From an uncultured Synechococcaceae cyanobacterium (GTDB taxonomy: Bacteria > Cyanobacteriota > Cyanobacteriia > PCC-6307 > Cyanobiaceae): a stretch of 64,000 nt of DNA. The first letter of the stretch is position 1; the number at the start of each line of letters is the position of its first letter. The position numbers were made by a program, and so were the translations under genes. Below the pieces are notes generated by a model, which saw only the letters and a program-made list of their open reading frames with translations, was not told where the DNA came from and ran no database searches. Shown in pieces: positions 11,023-22,338 of this stretch. Location: positions 1-64,000 of the forward strand of contig CACHDC010000004.1 in the NCBI GenBank assembly GCA_902578445.1, read 5' to 3'.

Positions 11023-12831
11023 TTACTGGTTTAATTTCAAGACTGCCATAAAAGCTTCTTGAGGGACTTCAACTTTACCCATTGCCTTCATCCTCTTTTT
11101 ACCTTTGGCTTGTTTCTTTAAAAGTTTCTTTTTCCTAGAAATATCTCCTCCATAACATTTTGATAAAACATCTTTTCGTAAAGCACTTATGCTTTCACTT
11201 GCAATAATCCTGCTACCGATTGATGCTTGAATAGGAATTTTAAATTGTTGTTTTGGAATAAGTTCTTTTAATTTCTCAACTAAACTTCTGCCAATTCCAT
11301 AAGCCTTATCTTTATGAACAATAGAAGTTAATGGATCTGCTCTTTCTGAATTTATTAAAACATCTAATCTAACAAGGTCATTTTTTCTATAGCCAATCAA
11401 ATGATATTCCATTGATGCATAACCTTGGGTTCTACTTTTCATTTGATCAAAGAAATCTGTAACAACTTCTGCCAATGGAATTTCATAAATCAAGGTAACT
11501 CGATCTGTTGTTATGTATTTCATATCTATAAATACTCCCCTTCTTTCCTGACATAAACCCATTAATGTTCCATTAAATTCATTGGGAGCATAAATTTCCA
11601 TTTTCACATAAGGCTCTTCAATTGATTCTCTAAGTTGTGGATCAGGAATTGTAGAAGGATTATCAATAAAGATATGTTCCTGATGATTTAAATTAACTTT
11701 ATAAATAACTGATGGAGCCGTTACGATTAGATCCAAGTCATATTCTCTTTCTAATCTTTCTTGAACAATCTCCATATGAAGAAGTCCTAGGAATCCGCAC
11801 CTAAATCCGAAGCCCATTGCGCTACTGGTTTCGGGCTCATATTTTAAAGCTGCATCAGATAATTGTAATTTTTCTAGTGATACTCTTAAATCTGGGAATT
11901 GATCAGCATCAGTCGGGAATAAGCCACAAAAAACCATAGGATTTGCAGTCTTATATCCAGGCAAAGGATCATTGGCAGGTGAATTTAAAAGAGTAATCGT
12001 ATCTCCTACTCTTGCATCAGCAACTGATTTTATAGAAGCAGCTAAATAACCAACTTCTCCTGCATGTAATTCATCAACTTGCTGCTGATCAGGCGCCATT
12101 ATTCCTATCTCATCTAGTTCATAATTTTTCTTACTTGCCATTAATAATATTTTTTCTCTCTTATTTAGAGACCCAGATATCACTCTGAAATAAACAATAA
12201 CTCCCCTGTACGGATCATAATAAGAATCAAAAATCAGTGCCTTTGTAGGTAGTTTAATTTCATCTTGAGGAGGAGGTACTCTTCTTACGATTGCTTCCAA
12301 AATATCTTTAATACCAACTCCAGTTTTTGCTGAACAATTTATTGCATTAGATGTATCAAGTCCAATAATTTCCTCTATTTCTTGTTTTATTTTTTCAGCA
12401 TCAGCCCCTGGCAAATCAACTTTATTTAAAACAGGAATTATTTCAAGATTATTTTCTAAGGCAAGATAAACATTAGCTAATGTTTGAGCTTCTACTCCTT
12501 GACTTGCATCAACAACAAGTAAGGCGCCTTCACAAGCTTGAAGAGATCTACTAACCTCATAAGAAAAATCAACATGCCCTGGAGTATCTATTAAGTTCAA
12601 AACATATTCTTGGGAATCGTCAGCTTTATATTTCATCCTGGCGGCCTGTAACTTGATAGTAATTCCTCTCTCTCTTTCAAGATCCATACTGTCCAAAAAT
12701 TGTTCTTGCATATCCCTTTGCTGCACAGTCCCAGTATCCTGAAGCAACCTATCTGCAAGGGTAGATTTACCATGATCAATATGAGCGATTATGCAGAAAT
12801 TTCTAATTTTTGAAACCGATATATCAGTCAT
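11023..12831 (-). CDS. lepA: Elongation factor 4 (LepA)
   Basis: GTPase motifs [31 protein letters not shown] and LepA C-terminus. Confidence 0.98.
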   Translation of the reverse strand: MTDISVSKIRNFCIIAHIDHGKSTLADRLLQDTGTVQQRDMQEQFLDSMDLERERGITIKLQAARMKYKADDSQEYVLNLIDTPGHVDFSYEVSRSLQACEGALLVVDASQGVEAQTLANVYLALENNLEIIPVLNKVDLPGADAEKIKQEIEEIIGLDTSNAINCSAKTGVGIKDILEAIVRRVPPPQDEIKLPTKALIFDSYYDPYRGVIVYFRVISGSLNKREKILLMASKKNYELDEIGIMAPDQQQVDELHAGEVGYLAASIKSVADARVGDTITLLNSPANDPLPGYKTANPMVFCGLFPTDADQFPDLRVSLEKLQLSDAALKYEPETSSAMGFGFRCGFLGLLHMEIVQERLEREYDLDLIVTAPSVIYKVNLNHQEHIFIDNPSTIPDPQLRESIEEPYVKMEIYAPNEFNGTLMGLCQERRGVFIDMKYITTDRVTLIYEIPLAEVVTDFFDQMKSRTQGYASMEYHLIGYRKNDLVRLDVLINSERADPLTSIVHKDKAYGIGRSLVEKLKELIPKQQFKIPIQASIGSRIIASESISALRKDVLSKCYGGDISRKKKLLKKQAKGKKRMKAMGKVEVPQEAFMAVLKLNQ

Positions 12832-12886
12832 ATAGAAAGAAAAATTCTCCTCTTATTACATCTTGATTAATATTAGCTAATTAGCA

Positions 12887-14383
12887 TTATGGATGGAAAC
12901 CAAAAATGGAATTATTTCTTTTTTTAATTTCTTTTATGAAGGTACTATAATTTTCAGAGAATGATAGTTCTGGATAAATTAAGTCATTTATTTTTTTCTG
13001 AAGATTATGCTTATCGTTTAAAAATAAAACAGATTTTTCTAGAACCTCAACCATAATTGAAACCGCAGTACTTGCTCCCGGAGAGGCTCCCAACAAAGCA
13101 GATAATGATCCATCAGATGAATTTACAATCTCAGTTCCAAATTTCAAAGAACCACCACCTTCAGTTTTTTTAATGATTTGGACTCTTTGACCAGCATTCT
13201 TTAAATACCAATCAGAAGGATTAGCTGATGGCATCATATTCTTTAAATTCTCAACTCTTGAGTTATGGTTCTTTAATGATTGTGATATTAGGTAATTAAT
13301 TAAATCGTTGTTCTTGAAGCCAACGTCTAACATAGAAAAAATATTATTCTTTTTAATTGAACTAAATAAGTCAAAATATGAACTTTGTTTTAGAAATTTT
13401 GTTGTAAATCCAGCAAAAGGTCCATATAAAAGAAGTTTTTTATTATCAATCCATCTTGTGTCTAAATGAGGTACAGACATTGGTGGCGATCCAATATCAG
13501 CTTTACCATAAACTTTTGAGTTATGTTTTTCTGTTAGATCTTTTTTCTCGCAAATAAGCCATTTCCCACTAACAGGAAATCCACCATAACTTTTTGCTTC
13601 TGGAATTTTTGATTTTTGCAAATAATTAATTGTTTTTCCACCAGCACCAAGAAAAACGTAGCCAGTTCTAATTGAAGTTTTTCTACCTTCAGAACTGATT
13701 TCTAGTTCCCATTGTTTTTTATCAATTTTCTTTAAATCTATTAATTCTGTTTTGTATCTAATTTCAACATTTTTGTTTAAAGAAACTAATGACAAATACT
13801 CTTTAGTTAAAGCCTCAAAATTAATATCAGTTCCTCTACCTATTCTGGTAGCAGCAATTTGAGTAGATGGATTTCTATCTTTTGTTATTAGAGGAGCCCA
13901 TGATGAAATTTCATCAAAAGATGTAGAAAATTCCATATCGATAAATTCAGGATTTTCAGTCATTTTCTGAAATCTTTTTTTTAAAAAAGAAATATTATCC
14001 TGACCAGACACAAAGCTAATATGAGGAATAAATTTTAGAAACTTCTCAATATCAATTTTCCCTGCTTCATACAATGAGGCCCATAAAGACATGGATTTTT
14101 CAAAAGAACGATTTATTGAGAGCGCTTTATCTATTTTTAGATTCCCTTTTTCATCTAGAGGGGTATAGTTTAATTCGCAATTAGCCGCATGTCCTGTACC
14201 TGCGTTATTAAAAGCGCCAGTACTTTCACTTCCTGGAGCATTTAATTTTTCTACAATAAGAAATTTTATATCTGGTAAAACTTCTGAAATTAGGAGGGCT
14301 AAAGTACTACTCATTATCCCTGCTCCTACTAAGACTGCATCAAAGTAGCTATTGTCATTAGTGGGATTTTTAGATGAAGTCAC
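12887..14383 (-). CDS. mqo: Malate:quinone oxidoreductase
   Basis: [24 protein letters not shown]...; [23 protein letters not shown]. Confidence 0.95.
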   Translation of the reverse strand: MTSSKNPTNDNSYFDAVLVGAGIMSSTLALLISEVLPDIKFLIVEKLNAPGSESTGAFNNAGTGHAANCELNYTPLDEKGNLKIDKALSINRSFEKSMSLWASLYEAGKIDIEKFLKFIPHISFVSGQDNISFLKKRFQKMTENPEFIDMEFSTSFDEISSWAPLITKDRNPSTQIAATRIGRGTDINFEALTKEYLSLVSLNKNVEIRYKTELIDLKKIDKKQWELEISSEGRKTSIRTGYVFLGAGGKTINYLQKSKIPEAKSYGGFPVSGKWLICEKKDLTEKHNSKVYGKADIGSPPMSVPHLDTRWIDNKKLLLYGPFAGFTTKFLKQSSYFDLFSSIKKNNIFSMLDVGFKNNDLINYLISQSLKNHNSRVENLKNMMPSANPSDWYLKNAGQRVQIIKKTEGGGSLKFGTEIVNSSDGSLSALLGASPGASTAVSIMVEVLEKSVLFLNDKHNLQKKINDLIYPELSFSENYSTFIKEIKKRNNSIFGFHP

Positions 14384-14453
14384 AACAGAAAATTATCTTT
14401 TTTGCAATTAATCAGATTTCTTTCTAGGCTTATTATAAAGTTAATCCAAAATT

Positions 14454-14699
14454 ATGAGTACTGAAACACTCTCGCTGACAAACGACAATGTAGAAAAAGT
14501 CCTTGACGAGCTAAGACCTTTTTTGATTTCTGATGGAGGTAATGTAGAGATTGCAGAAATAGATGGCCCAATTGTCAAAGTCAGACTTCAAGGAGCATGT
14601 GGTAGTTGCCCAAGTAGCACTATGACTCTAAAAATGGGAATTGAAAGAAAGTTAAAAGAAATGATTCCTGAGATAAGCGAAGTTGTCCAGGTTTTATAA
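14454..14699 (+). CDS. NifU-like Fe-S scaffold protein
   Basis: [45 protein letters not shown]. Confidence 0.92.
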   Translation: MSTETLSLTNDNVEKVLDELRPFLISDGGNVEIAEIDGPIVKVRLQGACGSCPSSTMTLKMGIERKLKEMIPEISEVVQVL

Positions 14700-14721
14700 A
14701 AATTTTTAACTGAAATATATA

Positions 14722-14979
14722 TTATTTAGTTTTTAATTCCTTCAACAAAGATGATTCCATATCAAGGCAATCAATTGGAAGTCCTTGACCAATAGCGATT
14801 AAAAGGGGTGCAAGAATTCCTAAAGTAAAAACTAAATTTGATTGGCTTACATCATATTTACTCAAAGTAAACGTTATCAAATAAATAATTGAAAAATAAG
14901 CATGTAGTGAAAAAAATTCTTTTGGCTTTAACACTGGCCACCTTAAAGTATTTCCCAAGAAATATAAAAAACCTGTCAT
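14722..14979 (-). CDS. Small conserved membrane protein
   Basis: 85 aa ORF with two hydrophobic segments. Confidence 0.5.
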   Translation of the reverse strand: MTGFLYFLGNTLRWPVLKPKEFFSLHAYFSIIYLITFTLSKYDVSQSNLVFTLGILAPLLIAIGQGLPIDCLDMESSLLKELKTK

Positions 14980-15105
14980 AAATAAATAGTTACATGAAGA
15001 TTAAACCAAATATAAACATAAACCTTTTTAGAGACTATTTATAAAAAAATTTACCTATAATAATAATTAAAAAAATATTAAATCTTCGTTTCTATTTGTA
15101 AAAGC

Positions 15106-15135
15106 TAGACATGCAGCCAAAAATACGCTTATAAT
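15106..15135 (+). promoter_or_regulatory. Predicted promoter of DUF4278 gene
   Basis: TAGACA (15106-15111), 18-bp spacer, TATAAT (15130-15135). Confidence 0.55.
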
Positions 15136-15141
15136 TATTTT

Positions 15142-15155
15142 GTAGCAATAGCTAC
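15142..15155 (+). promoter_or_regulatory. NtcA binding site, GTAN8TAC
   Basis: GTAgcaatagcTAC, exact consensus, ~7 bp after the -10 hexamer (around the predicted TSS). Confidence 0.6.
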
Positions 15156-15160
15156 TTTTT

Positions 15161-15209
15161 CGTTCACCCTCATTTGAGGGCGCAGTTCGAGTCATACCAT
15201 GGAACGGGG
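15161..15209 (+). ncRNA. Downstream-peptide / glnA-type glutamine riboswitch candidate
   Basis: CGTTCaCCCTCatttGAGGGcgCAGTTCGAGTCATACCATGGAACGggg: P1 CGTTC/GAACG, P2 CCCTC/GAGGG, conserved-looking CAGTTCG...CATACCATGGAACG. Confidence 0.7.
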
Positions 15210-15234
15210 GATGGCCGTGTTGTCACATCGAAAC

Positions 15235-15408
15235 ATGACTACTTTAACTTACAGAGGTAAAAACTACGTTCAAAACAAAGAAGCTGCTAAAAAGCAACTC
15301 GTTGAACTTACCTACAGAAGAAACGTATACACCAACAGAATGGATGACGCTTCTTCAAGTAATGAAAAAGCAGAATTAAATTACAGAGGTGTTAATTACA
15401 CTAAATAA
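15235..15408 (+). CDS. DUF4278 small protein (PirA-like)
   Basis: MTTLTYRGKNYVQNKEAAKKQLVELTYRRNVY...LNYRGVNYTK with repeated TYRG/NYRG motifs; listed ORF begins upstream at 15199 inside the riboswitch. Confidence 0.75.
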   Translation: MTTLTYRGKNYVQNKEAAKKQLVELTYRRNVYTNRMDDASSSNEKAELNYRGVNYTK

Positions 15409-15425
15409 TTTAATTAAACAAATTA

Positions 15426-15454
15426 AAAGCCCCTTTTTCAGGGGCTTTTTTTTT
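15426..15454 (+). terminator. Rho-independent terminator
   Basis: AAGCCCCTttttcAGGGGCTTTTTTTT. Confidence 0.9.
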
Positions 15455-15485
15455 GGCTATATTTAATAAGAGTTCTTTAAAAAAT

Positions 15486-16280
15486 ATGTCTGAAAGTTGC
15501 TGTAATACAAACACATCGAATAAAGCACCTAATCAATTCGATCATAAAGATGCGATTCAAGAAAGATATGGCTCAGCAGCACAAGAAAAAGAAAGTTGTC
15601 TTTGTACACCAGTTGGGTTTAATCCCTTTTTACTTGAAGCAATTCCTCAAGAGGTTATAGAAAGAGACTATGGGTGTGGTGATCCAACAAAATATGTTCA
15701 AAAAAATGATATAGTTTTAGATCTTGGAAGTGGTAGCGGCAAAAATGCTTTCATTTGTGCCCAAATTGTTGGGAAAGAAGGGAAAGTTATTGGAGTTGAT
15801 CAGAATCCTGACATGCTTTCTTTATCAAGATCAGCCTCTAAAGAAGTTACAAAAAATATAGGTTTCAACAATACAAAATTTATAGAAGGTTCAATTGAAA
15901 AACTTGATGAATTAGATAAAGATTTAAATCCATTAATCGCAGATAAATCAGTTGATATTATTTTAAGTAATTGCGTTTTAAACTTGGTAAGTCCAGAATC
16001 TAGAAAAAACCTTCTAAATAACATAAAAAGAGTTTTAAACGATAATGGAAGAATTGCAATTAGCGATATCGTCTCTAACAAAAAAGTTCCTTTAAGATTG
16101 CAAAATGACCATGATTTATGGACAGGATGTATCAGTGGAGCATGGTATGAGCCAGAGTTTATAAGTGATTTTAAAGTACTAGGATTTAAAAATTTAAAAT
16201 TTGCAGAAAGGAGTGCTGAACCTTGGAAAATAATTGAGGATATTGAATTTAGAACAGTAACTTTAGTGGGTAATATTTAA
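15486..16280 (+). CDS. Arsenite methyltransferase (ArsM)-like SAM methyltransferase
   Basis: VLDLGSGSGKNAFICAQIVGKEGKVIGVDQNPDML, VDIILSNCVLNLVSPE, DLWTGCISGAWYEPEF, N-terminal ESCCN; ATG at 15486 preferred over track start 15453. Confidence 0.75.
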   Translation: MSESCCNTNTSNKAPNQFDHKDAIQERYGSAAQEKESCLCTPVGFNPFLLEAIPQEVIERDYGCGDPTKYVQKNDIVLDLGSGSGKNAFICAQIVGKEGKVIGVDQNPDMLSLSRSASKEVTKNIGFNNTKFIEGSIEKLDELDKDLNPLIADKSVDIILSNCVLNLVSPESRKNLLNNIKRVLNDNGRIAISDIVSNKKVPLRLQNDHDLWTGCISGAWYEPEFISDFKVLGFKNLKFAERSAEPWKIIEDIEFRTVTLVGNI

Positions 16281-16316
16281 AAAAATTCAAGAGTTGAAAA
16301 TATAATATAAATTTCC

Positions 16317-17492
16317 ATGAGAAATAATTTAAGAGATCAAATACCCGCATTAAAAAATAAGTATTATTTCAACTACGGCGGTCAAGGACCATTACCAAAA
16401 TCTTCTCTAGAAGCAATAGTTAAAACTTGGGAAATTATCCAAGATTTAGGACCATTTACCAATGATATGTGGCCTTTTATTTACAAAGAAATATTGACCA
16501 CAAAAAGAATCATTGCGCAAAAATTAGGTGTCAATTCAAAGAATGTAGCTTTTACCGAAAATATCTCTTCCGGTATGATTTTGCCCTTTTGGGGAATAAA
16601 AGTAGAAGAGGGAGAAGAGTTGTTAATAAGTGACTGTGAACATCCTGGAGTAGTGGCTGCAAGTCGAGAATTTTGCAGAAGAAATAAATTAATATTCAAA
16701 ATTTTGCCAATCCAAAAAATTAAAAATCTAAACGACGAAAATATAATTTTAGAGATTTTAAAAAATCTAAATAGTAAGACTAAGATCCTAATTATTTCTC
16801 ATATCTTATGGAACTTTGGATATAAAATTCCTTTAAAACAAATTTCTATCGAATTAAAAAATAATCGAGAAGATTCTTATTTACTTGTTGATGGTGCTCA
16901 AACCTTTGGGCACATAAATATTGAAAAAGAAGTTTTTTATTCTGATTTATATTCAATAACTTCTCATAAATGGGCATGTGGACCAGAAGGACTTGGAGCA
17001 ATTTATGTCTCAGATAGATTTATTTATGAAACAGATCCAACAATAATTGGTTGGAAATCATTAAAAAAAGAACAAGGCATTTATGAGCCTTCAGATAATC
17101 TTTTTCATGATGATGCAAGGAAATTTGAAATAGCTACCTCTTGTATTCCTTTACTTGCTGGGCTACGGAATTCTTTAGATCTTTTGGATAAAGACTGCAA
17201 TGAAAAAGAAAAAAACAAAAATATCAAAAAATTAAGTGGAAAACTTTGGGATGAATTAAATCAATCAAAGGGTGTTGAATTAGTTTTAGAAAAAAAATAT
17301 TTAAATGGCATAGTTAGTTTTAATATCGAAAATATTAAAGATAAGGATAAATTTGTAAAGAAACTTGGAGAAAAGAAAATTTGGATTAGAGTTTTAGAAG
17401 ATCCAAAATGGTTTAGAGCATGCATACATCAAATGACTACAGAAGCTGAGATTGATTTACTTGCTAGAGAAATAAAAAAAATATTGACTTAA
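16317..17492 (+). CDS. Class V aminotransferase / cysteine desulfurase-like
   Basis: YLLVDGAQTFGHI...SITSHKWACGPEGLGAIYV (PLP lysine). Confidence 0.85.
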   Translation: MRNNLRDQIPALKNKYYFNYGGQGPLPKSSLEAIVKTWEIIQDLGPFTNDMWPFIYKEILTTKRIIAQKLGVNSKNVAFTENISSGMILPFWGIKVEEGEELLISDCEHPGVVAASREFCRRNKLIFKILPIQKIKNLNDENIILEILKNLNSKTKILIISHILWNFGYKIPLKQISIELKNNREDSYLLVDGAQTFGHINIEKEVFYSDLYSITSHKWACGPEGLGAIYVSDRFIYETDPTIIGWKSLKKEQGIYEPSDNLFHDDARKFEIATSCIPLLAGLRNSLDLLDKDCNEKEKNKNIKKLSGKLWDELNQSKGVELVLEKKYLNGIVSFNIENIKDKDKFVKKLGEKKIWIRVLEDPKWFRACIHQMTTEAEIDLLAREIKKILT

Positions 17493-17519
17493 AGATCTAT
17501 TGATATAAAAAAATTTGGT

Positions 17520-18224
17520 TTACCAAGGTATCTCCGAGTTGTCCCATGCAATAAATTTTCCTGTAGATTCTGGTGATTGATTTTTAATAATATTGATCAG
17601 GAATTGGGAGGATTTTTCTTTACTAAATAATTTATGTTCTGGAACAAATTTATGAAAAGGTCTAGATAAATCAGTATCTACTGTTCCTGGATGAAGCAAT
17701 GTGATAGTAGCCTTTGGGAAACGTCTAGCCCATTCAATACTTAAAGATTTAAAAAACTGATTTTGCGCAGATTTTGCAGCTCTATATGAATACCAACCTC
17801 CAGTTTGATTATCTCCAATGCTACCAACTCTTGCACTTATACTTGCAAAATTAAAATCAAAATCTTTTGGTATAAATTCTTCAATCGCTTTAGCTAATAA
17901 AATGGGAGAAAAGGCATTTATTGAAAAACTTTCTATCATATTTTTTTTATCAAGATGTTGTAATCTTTTTTCTGGTTGAAGAGAATCACTATGAAGTCTA
18001 CCTGAAGCATTAACAACTAGCCTTAATTTTGAAGGATGATTTGATATTTTATTTTTCAACTGCAAAAGGGATTGAGAATCCTCTATATCTAATTCCCAAA
18101 AAGGATTAAATTCACTTTTTCTTCCACACAAAACAACATCTAAATCTTTTTCACTTTCATTCAGATCTTTAGCTAGTTGTGTTCCAATTCCACCTGCGCC
18201 TACAACTAAGGCTAAGCCTTTCAT
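17520..18224 (-). CDS. Short-chain dehydrogenase/reductase
   Basis: VVGAGGIGTQLAKDL, YSYRAAKSAQNQ, LHPGTVDTDLSRPF. Confidence 0.85.
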   Translation of the reverse strand: MKGLALVVGAGGIGTQLAKDLNESEKDLDVVLCGRKSEFNPFWELDIEDSQSLLQLKNKISNHPSKLRLVVNASGRLHSDSLQPEKRLQHLDKKNMIESFSINAFSPILLAKAIEEFIPKDFDFNFASISARVGSIGDNQTGGWYSYRAAKSAQNQFFKSLSIEWARRFPKATITLLHPGTVDTDLSRPFHKFVPEHKLFSKEKSSQFLINIIKNQSPESTGKFIAWDNSEIPW

Positions 18225-18305
18225 TTTATTAAAAATAACTCCATTGATTCTAAGAAACTTTTCTTGTGATTTGCGTAAAAATCTTTCTTATTTGATTAGG
18301 AAATC

Positions 18306-19841
18306 TTATTGAGATTTATTTTTTTCTTTTAATAATTTATAAGCTATTTTTCTATCATCAAAATTAATAACTTTATCATTGAGAATTTGGTAGTCTTCAT
18401 GTCCTTTTCCTGCAATTAAAACAATATCTTTTTTATTGGCAAATTTAATAGATTCATTTATTGCTTTAAATCTATCAATTTCAATTGTTATTTTTTCTCT
18501 TTTTTTTATACCCATCAAAATATCATTTACTATCTTTTGGGGTTCTTCTGATCTTGGATTATCTGAAGTTATAAAAAGTTGATCAGACAACTCTTCAGCT
18601 ATTGATCCCATTAAAGGCCTTTTACTACGATCTCGATCTCCACCACAGCCAAAAACAGTTATAAGTTTCCCCGTACAAAGTTTTTTAATTGATTGCAAAA
18701 CTTTTTTTAATCCATCAGGAGTGTGGGCATAATCAACAATTACTGTTGGAAGAGATCTTGAAACGTCATTATTATCAATTTGTATTTTCTCCATTCTGCC
18801 AGGAGCACCAGGGAAAGATTGTATTAACTTTGATAGATCTTTTAAAGAAAAATTAAGTTTATACAAAATTGTTATTGCTTGAATCGCATTCATTAAATTA
18901 AATTCACCGACAAGTGGAACAAAAAGTTGAATTTTTTCCCTAGGTGTATGAAAAATACAGGTGGAACCACTTTCAGTAAATTTTTTATCTGTTACGAAAA
19001 AAAAATCATCATTTTCAAATTCACTTTCAGTAATCTTTGTAGAGACTAATGAAGATCTTTTTTCAGGATCAGATGATAATTTAGATATCCAATGGTCATC
19101 ATGATTTAAAACACAAATTCCATCTTTTTCTTTTAAGTAAGGTGGGAAAAATAATTTTCTTTTTGTTTGAAAATATGATTCCATATCTAAATGATAATCA
19201 AGATGATCTTGAGTTAAATTAGTAAAAATAGCCGCCTCGAATTCGCAGCCTGATATCCTGTTTTGAGCAATAGAATGTGAACTTACCTCTAATATCGCGA
19301 ATTCAGATTCTACCTCAACAGCAGCATTTAATTTCTTTTGAAGCTTATCGGCAAAATCAGTTGTATGAGAAGCCACCTCAGAGAAGCCAGGCCATCTATT
19401 GAACAAGGTCCCAAACAATGCAGTCTTTTTCCCTAATTTTTTTAAAAGATATTCCAATAAAAAAGTAATTGTCGTTTTTCCATTTGTACCGGTAACACCA
19501 ATAAGTTTTAGTTTTCTTGAGGGCCTATTCCAAAACTCAGCGACTATTTGACCAAAAATGTAATCTAAATTATCCTCGATAACCAAAATCCTTTCTCGAT
19601 CAATAGATCCAATTTTCTCTTTTGCAACAGGTCCAATAATGGCAGCCTCCGCGCCATTTTCAATTGCCTCAATACAATATTTTCCTCCATCAACATTTAA
19701 ACCAGGCATACCTAAAAATAAAGTTCCTTTTTGTACTTCTTTAGAATTAAAAGAAATATTATTGATTTCATGATCGATTAAATCTAATGAAGGAATAATT
19801 CCTACCAAATCTAAAAGTTTATGTAATTTTATAGATCTCAT
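18306..19841 (-). CDS. murE: UDP-N-acetylmuramyl tripeptide synthase MurE
   Basis: GVTGTNGKTTITFLLEYLL, DYAHTPDGLKKVL, TSDNPRSEEPQKI, DPR-type signature. Confidence 0.95.
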   Translation of the reverse strand: MRSIKLHKLLDLVGIIPSLDLIDHEINNISFNSKEVQKGTLFLGMPGLNVDGGKYCIEAIENGAEAAIIGPVAKEKIGSIDRERILVIEDNLDYIFGQIVAEFWNRPSRKLKLIGVTGTNGKTTITFLLEYLLKKLGKKTALFGTLFNRWPGFSEVASHTTDFADKLQKKLNAAVEVESEFAILEVSSHSIAQNRISGCEFEAAIFTNLTQDHLDYHLDMESYFQTKRKLFFPPYLKEKDGICVLNHDDHWISKLSSDPEKRSSLVSTKITESEFENDDFFFVTDKKFTESGSTCIFHTPREKIQLFVPLVGEFNLMNAIQAITILYKLNFSLKDLSKLIQSFPGAPGRMEKIQIDNNDVSRSLPTVIVDYAHTPDGLKKVLQSIKKLCTGKLITVFGCGGDRDRSKRPLMGSIAEELSDQLFITSDNPRSEEPQKIVNDILMGIKKREKITIEIDRFKAINESIKFANKKDIVLIAGKGHEDYQILNDKVINFDDRKIAYKLLKEKNKSQ

Positions 19842-19849
19842 AAAAAAAA

Positions 19850-20182
19850 TTATTTCTCCAGAATGGTACTAATATTTTTTTGAAACCAACTCTTTAATTG
19901 ATCATCTTTTAATCTCGGAGAAATGCGAGGCAATTCTATAATTTCCTCGGACTTAATTCCTTCAATAGCAACAACGGGCACTTCATAATCATATTTTTTA
20001 TATTTATCTTTATATAAATCCACCCTATCAATATCAATTTCTTTAAGCTCCTCTAGATTAGGGAATAACTCATTAAGATTTATTTTTGCCAGTTTGTTTT
20101 TTAATGAATCACAAAGGCAACATCCCTGTCTAACAAAAATAAATATTTTCATTAATTTAGTCAGGCACAGGGTCACATCCAC
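19850..20182 (-). CDS. Glutaredoxin-like (DUF836) protein
   Basis: IFVRQGCCLCDSLKNKL, EVPVVAIEG. Confidence 0.75.
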   Translation of the reverse strand: MDVTLCLTKLMKIFIFVRQGCCLCDSLKNKLAKINLNELFPNLEELKEIDIDRVDLYKDKYKKYDYEVPVVAIEGIKSEEIIELPRISPRLKDDQLKSWFQKNISTILEK

Positions 20183-20393
20183 AGGGAGTGAAAGGATGAC
20201 ATCTGCTTAATCTTCTTAAAGTTAACCACCCTCCCTTCCAAGGACCATGTCTAGTAATTGCCTCATATCCATAAGAGCTGCAACTTGGAATAAATCTGCA
20301 TCTTGGTCCGAAAAAAGGAGAAAACCACCTTTGATAAAACGAAATCATTAAAAGAAGTATAGAAGTAATTGATTTATTAATAGTTTTAAACAC
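20157..20393 (-). CDS. yidD: Membrane protein insertion efficiency factor YidD
   Basis: YQRWFSPFFGPRCRFIPSCSSYGYEAITRHGPWKGGWLTLRRLSRCHPFTPCGCDPVPD. Confidence 0.95.
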   Translation of the reverse strand: MFKTINKSITSILLLMISFYQRWFSPFFGPRCRFIPSCSSYGYEAITRHGPWKGGWLTLRRLSRCHPFTPCGCDPVPD

Positions 20394-20489
20394 TTTAATG
20401 ATGTAAAATAATGTTTCTAGCGATATTTTAGCTTAATTGAATTTAATCAATTATCCAATTTATTGCAAATCTCTATTTAATTTAAAATT

Positions 20490-21098
20490 ATGTCAAGATA
20501 CCGCGGCCCCAGATTAAGGGTTACGCGTCGCTTGGGAGAACTACCAGGTCTCACCAGGAAAGCTTCAAAGAAGTCTAATCCTCCAGGTCAGCACGGCCAA
20601 GCCCGTCGCAAGCGATCAGAATATGCAATTCGTCTAGAAGAAAAGCAGAAACTTAGGTTTAATTATGGAGTTTCTGAAAAACAACTAGTACGTTATGTAA
20701 AAAAAGCTAGAGCTCAAGAAGGATCTACAGGAACTAACCTACTAAGACTTTTAGAAAACAGACTAGATAATGTTTGTTTTAGATTAGGTTTTGGAGGTAC
20801 CATTCCAGGCTCAAGACAATTAGTAAATCATGGCCATGTAACTGTTAATGGAAAGGTTCTTGATATTGCTGGTTATCAATGCAAATCAGGCGATGTAATC
20901 GGAATTAAAGAAAACAAAGCAAGCAAAAAACTTGTAGAAGGTAATATAGAATTCCCTGGTTTAGCAAATGTCCCACCTCATCTTGATTTAGACAAACCTA
21001 AATTAACGGGAAAAATAAATGGAAAATGCGATAGAGAGTGGGTGGCTCTTGAAATAAACGAACTACTAGTTGTTGAATATTATTCAAGAAAAGTTTAA
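20490..21098 (+). CDS. rpsD: 30S ribosomal protein S4
   Basis: [24 protein letters not shown]... full S4. Confidence 0.99.
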   Translation: MSRYRGPRLRVTRRLGELPGLTRKASKKSNPPGQHGQARRKRSEYAIRLEEKQKLRFNYGVSEKQLVRYVKKARAQEGSTGTNLLRLLENRLDNVCFRLGFGGTIPGSRQLVNHGHVTVNGKVLDIAGYQCKSGDVIGIKENKASKKLVEGNIEFPGLANVPPHLDLDKPKLTGKINGKCDREWVALEINELLVVEYYSRKV

Positions 21099-21171
21099 TA
21101 ATACTTTTCTTTGGATTATTAAATCTCTCTTTTAAAAGAGAGATTTTATTTTATTCTTATTTGTAAAAAAA

Positions 21172-22335
21172 ATGGGAAATAAGGAAAATAATATAAAAAA
21201 GCCAGGTTTCAAGACCCTATCTATTCACCATGGGGAAACATTTGCAGAAGAAACTGGATGCGTTATGCCTCCTATTTTTTCTACATCTACTTTCAAACAT
21301 GGAAATAAAGATAATTTCGACTACACCAGATCAGGCAATCCCAACTTTAGAATTCTAGAAAACATCCTTAAATCAATAGAAGATTCTAAATACTGTACAG
21401 TTTTTGGATCTGGAATTAGCGCGGTAACTGCAATTTCATCAACACTAAAATCAGGTGACAAGATACTCTGCGAGTCAAATCTCTATGGTTGTACAGTGAG
21501 GATGTTCGAAAAAGTTTTCAAGAAATTTGGAATAGAAGTTTTATACACAGATTTTACAAACGAAAATAATATCAAAAAGATTTCATTATTCGAGCCAACC
21601 TTAATATGGCTAGAAAGTCCAACTAATCCACTTTTGAAGGTACTTGATATTAAGGCGATTTGTGATGAAGCGAATAAACTACAAATCCCAGTAGTAGTGG
21701 ATAACACCTTTTCAACGGCACTTATTCAAAAACCATTGGACCTTGGTGCAACAATATCACTTGTAAGCACAACAAAATTCATTAATGGACATAGTGATGC
21801 ACTTGGTGGAGCAGTACTGACAAATAATGAGGTATGGAATAGTAAGATGCTTTTTTCTCAAAAAGCTCTAGGGCTTCAACCATCTCCTTTTGATAGTTGG
21901 CTCATTACAAGAGGAGTAAAAACTCTTCCTTTAAGAATCGAACAACAAACGCAAAGTGCAAAATTAATTTCTGAAGAATTAGACAATCATAAAATAATTA
22001 GTAAAGTAATTTATCCTTTTAATCAAAAACATCCGCAATTTAATTTAGCAAAATCGCAAATGAGATCTGGGGGTTCGATGATCACCATAAAATTAAATTT
22101 AAATAAAGAGGATACTTTTAAATTTTGCAAATCTCTCAAATATTTCTCTCTAGCAGAAAGCCTTGGAGGAGTTGAAAGTTTAATTTGTCACCCAGCAACA
22201 ATGACTCATGCTTCTGTTGATGATGAAACAAAAAATCTTTTAGGGATAGATGATGCTCTTGTCAGATTATCGATTGGATGTGAAGAAACAAACGATTTAA
22301 TCTCAGACATATTATTTGCTTTAAATAAATTCTGA
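21172..22335 (+). CDS. Cys/Met metabolism PLP enzyme (cystathionine gamma-synthase/lyase family)
   Basis: YTRSGNPNFRILE, VVDNTFSTALIQKPLDLGA, STTKFINGHSDALGG. Confidence 0.9.
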   Translation: MGNKENNIKKPGFKTLSIHHGETFAEETGCVMPPIFSTSTFKHGNKDNFDYTRSGNPNFRILENILKSIEDSKYCTVFGSGISAVTAISSTLKSGDKILCESNLYGCTVRMFEKVFKKFGIEVLYTDFTNENNIKKISLFEPTLIWLESPTNPLLKVLDIKAICDEANKLQIPVVVDNTFSTALIQKPLDLGATISLVSTTKFINGHSDALGGAVLTNNEVWNSKMLFSQKALGLQPSPFDSWLITRGVKTLPLRIEQQTQSAKLISEELDNHKIISKVIYPFNQKHPQFNLAKSQMRSGGSMITIKLNLNKEDTFKFCKSLKYFSLAESLGGVESLICHPATMTHASVDDETKNLLGIDDALVRLSIGCEETNDLISDILFALNKF

Positions 22336-22338
22336 AAA

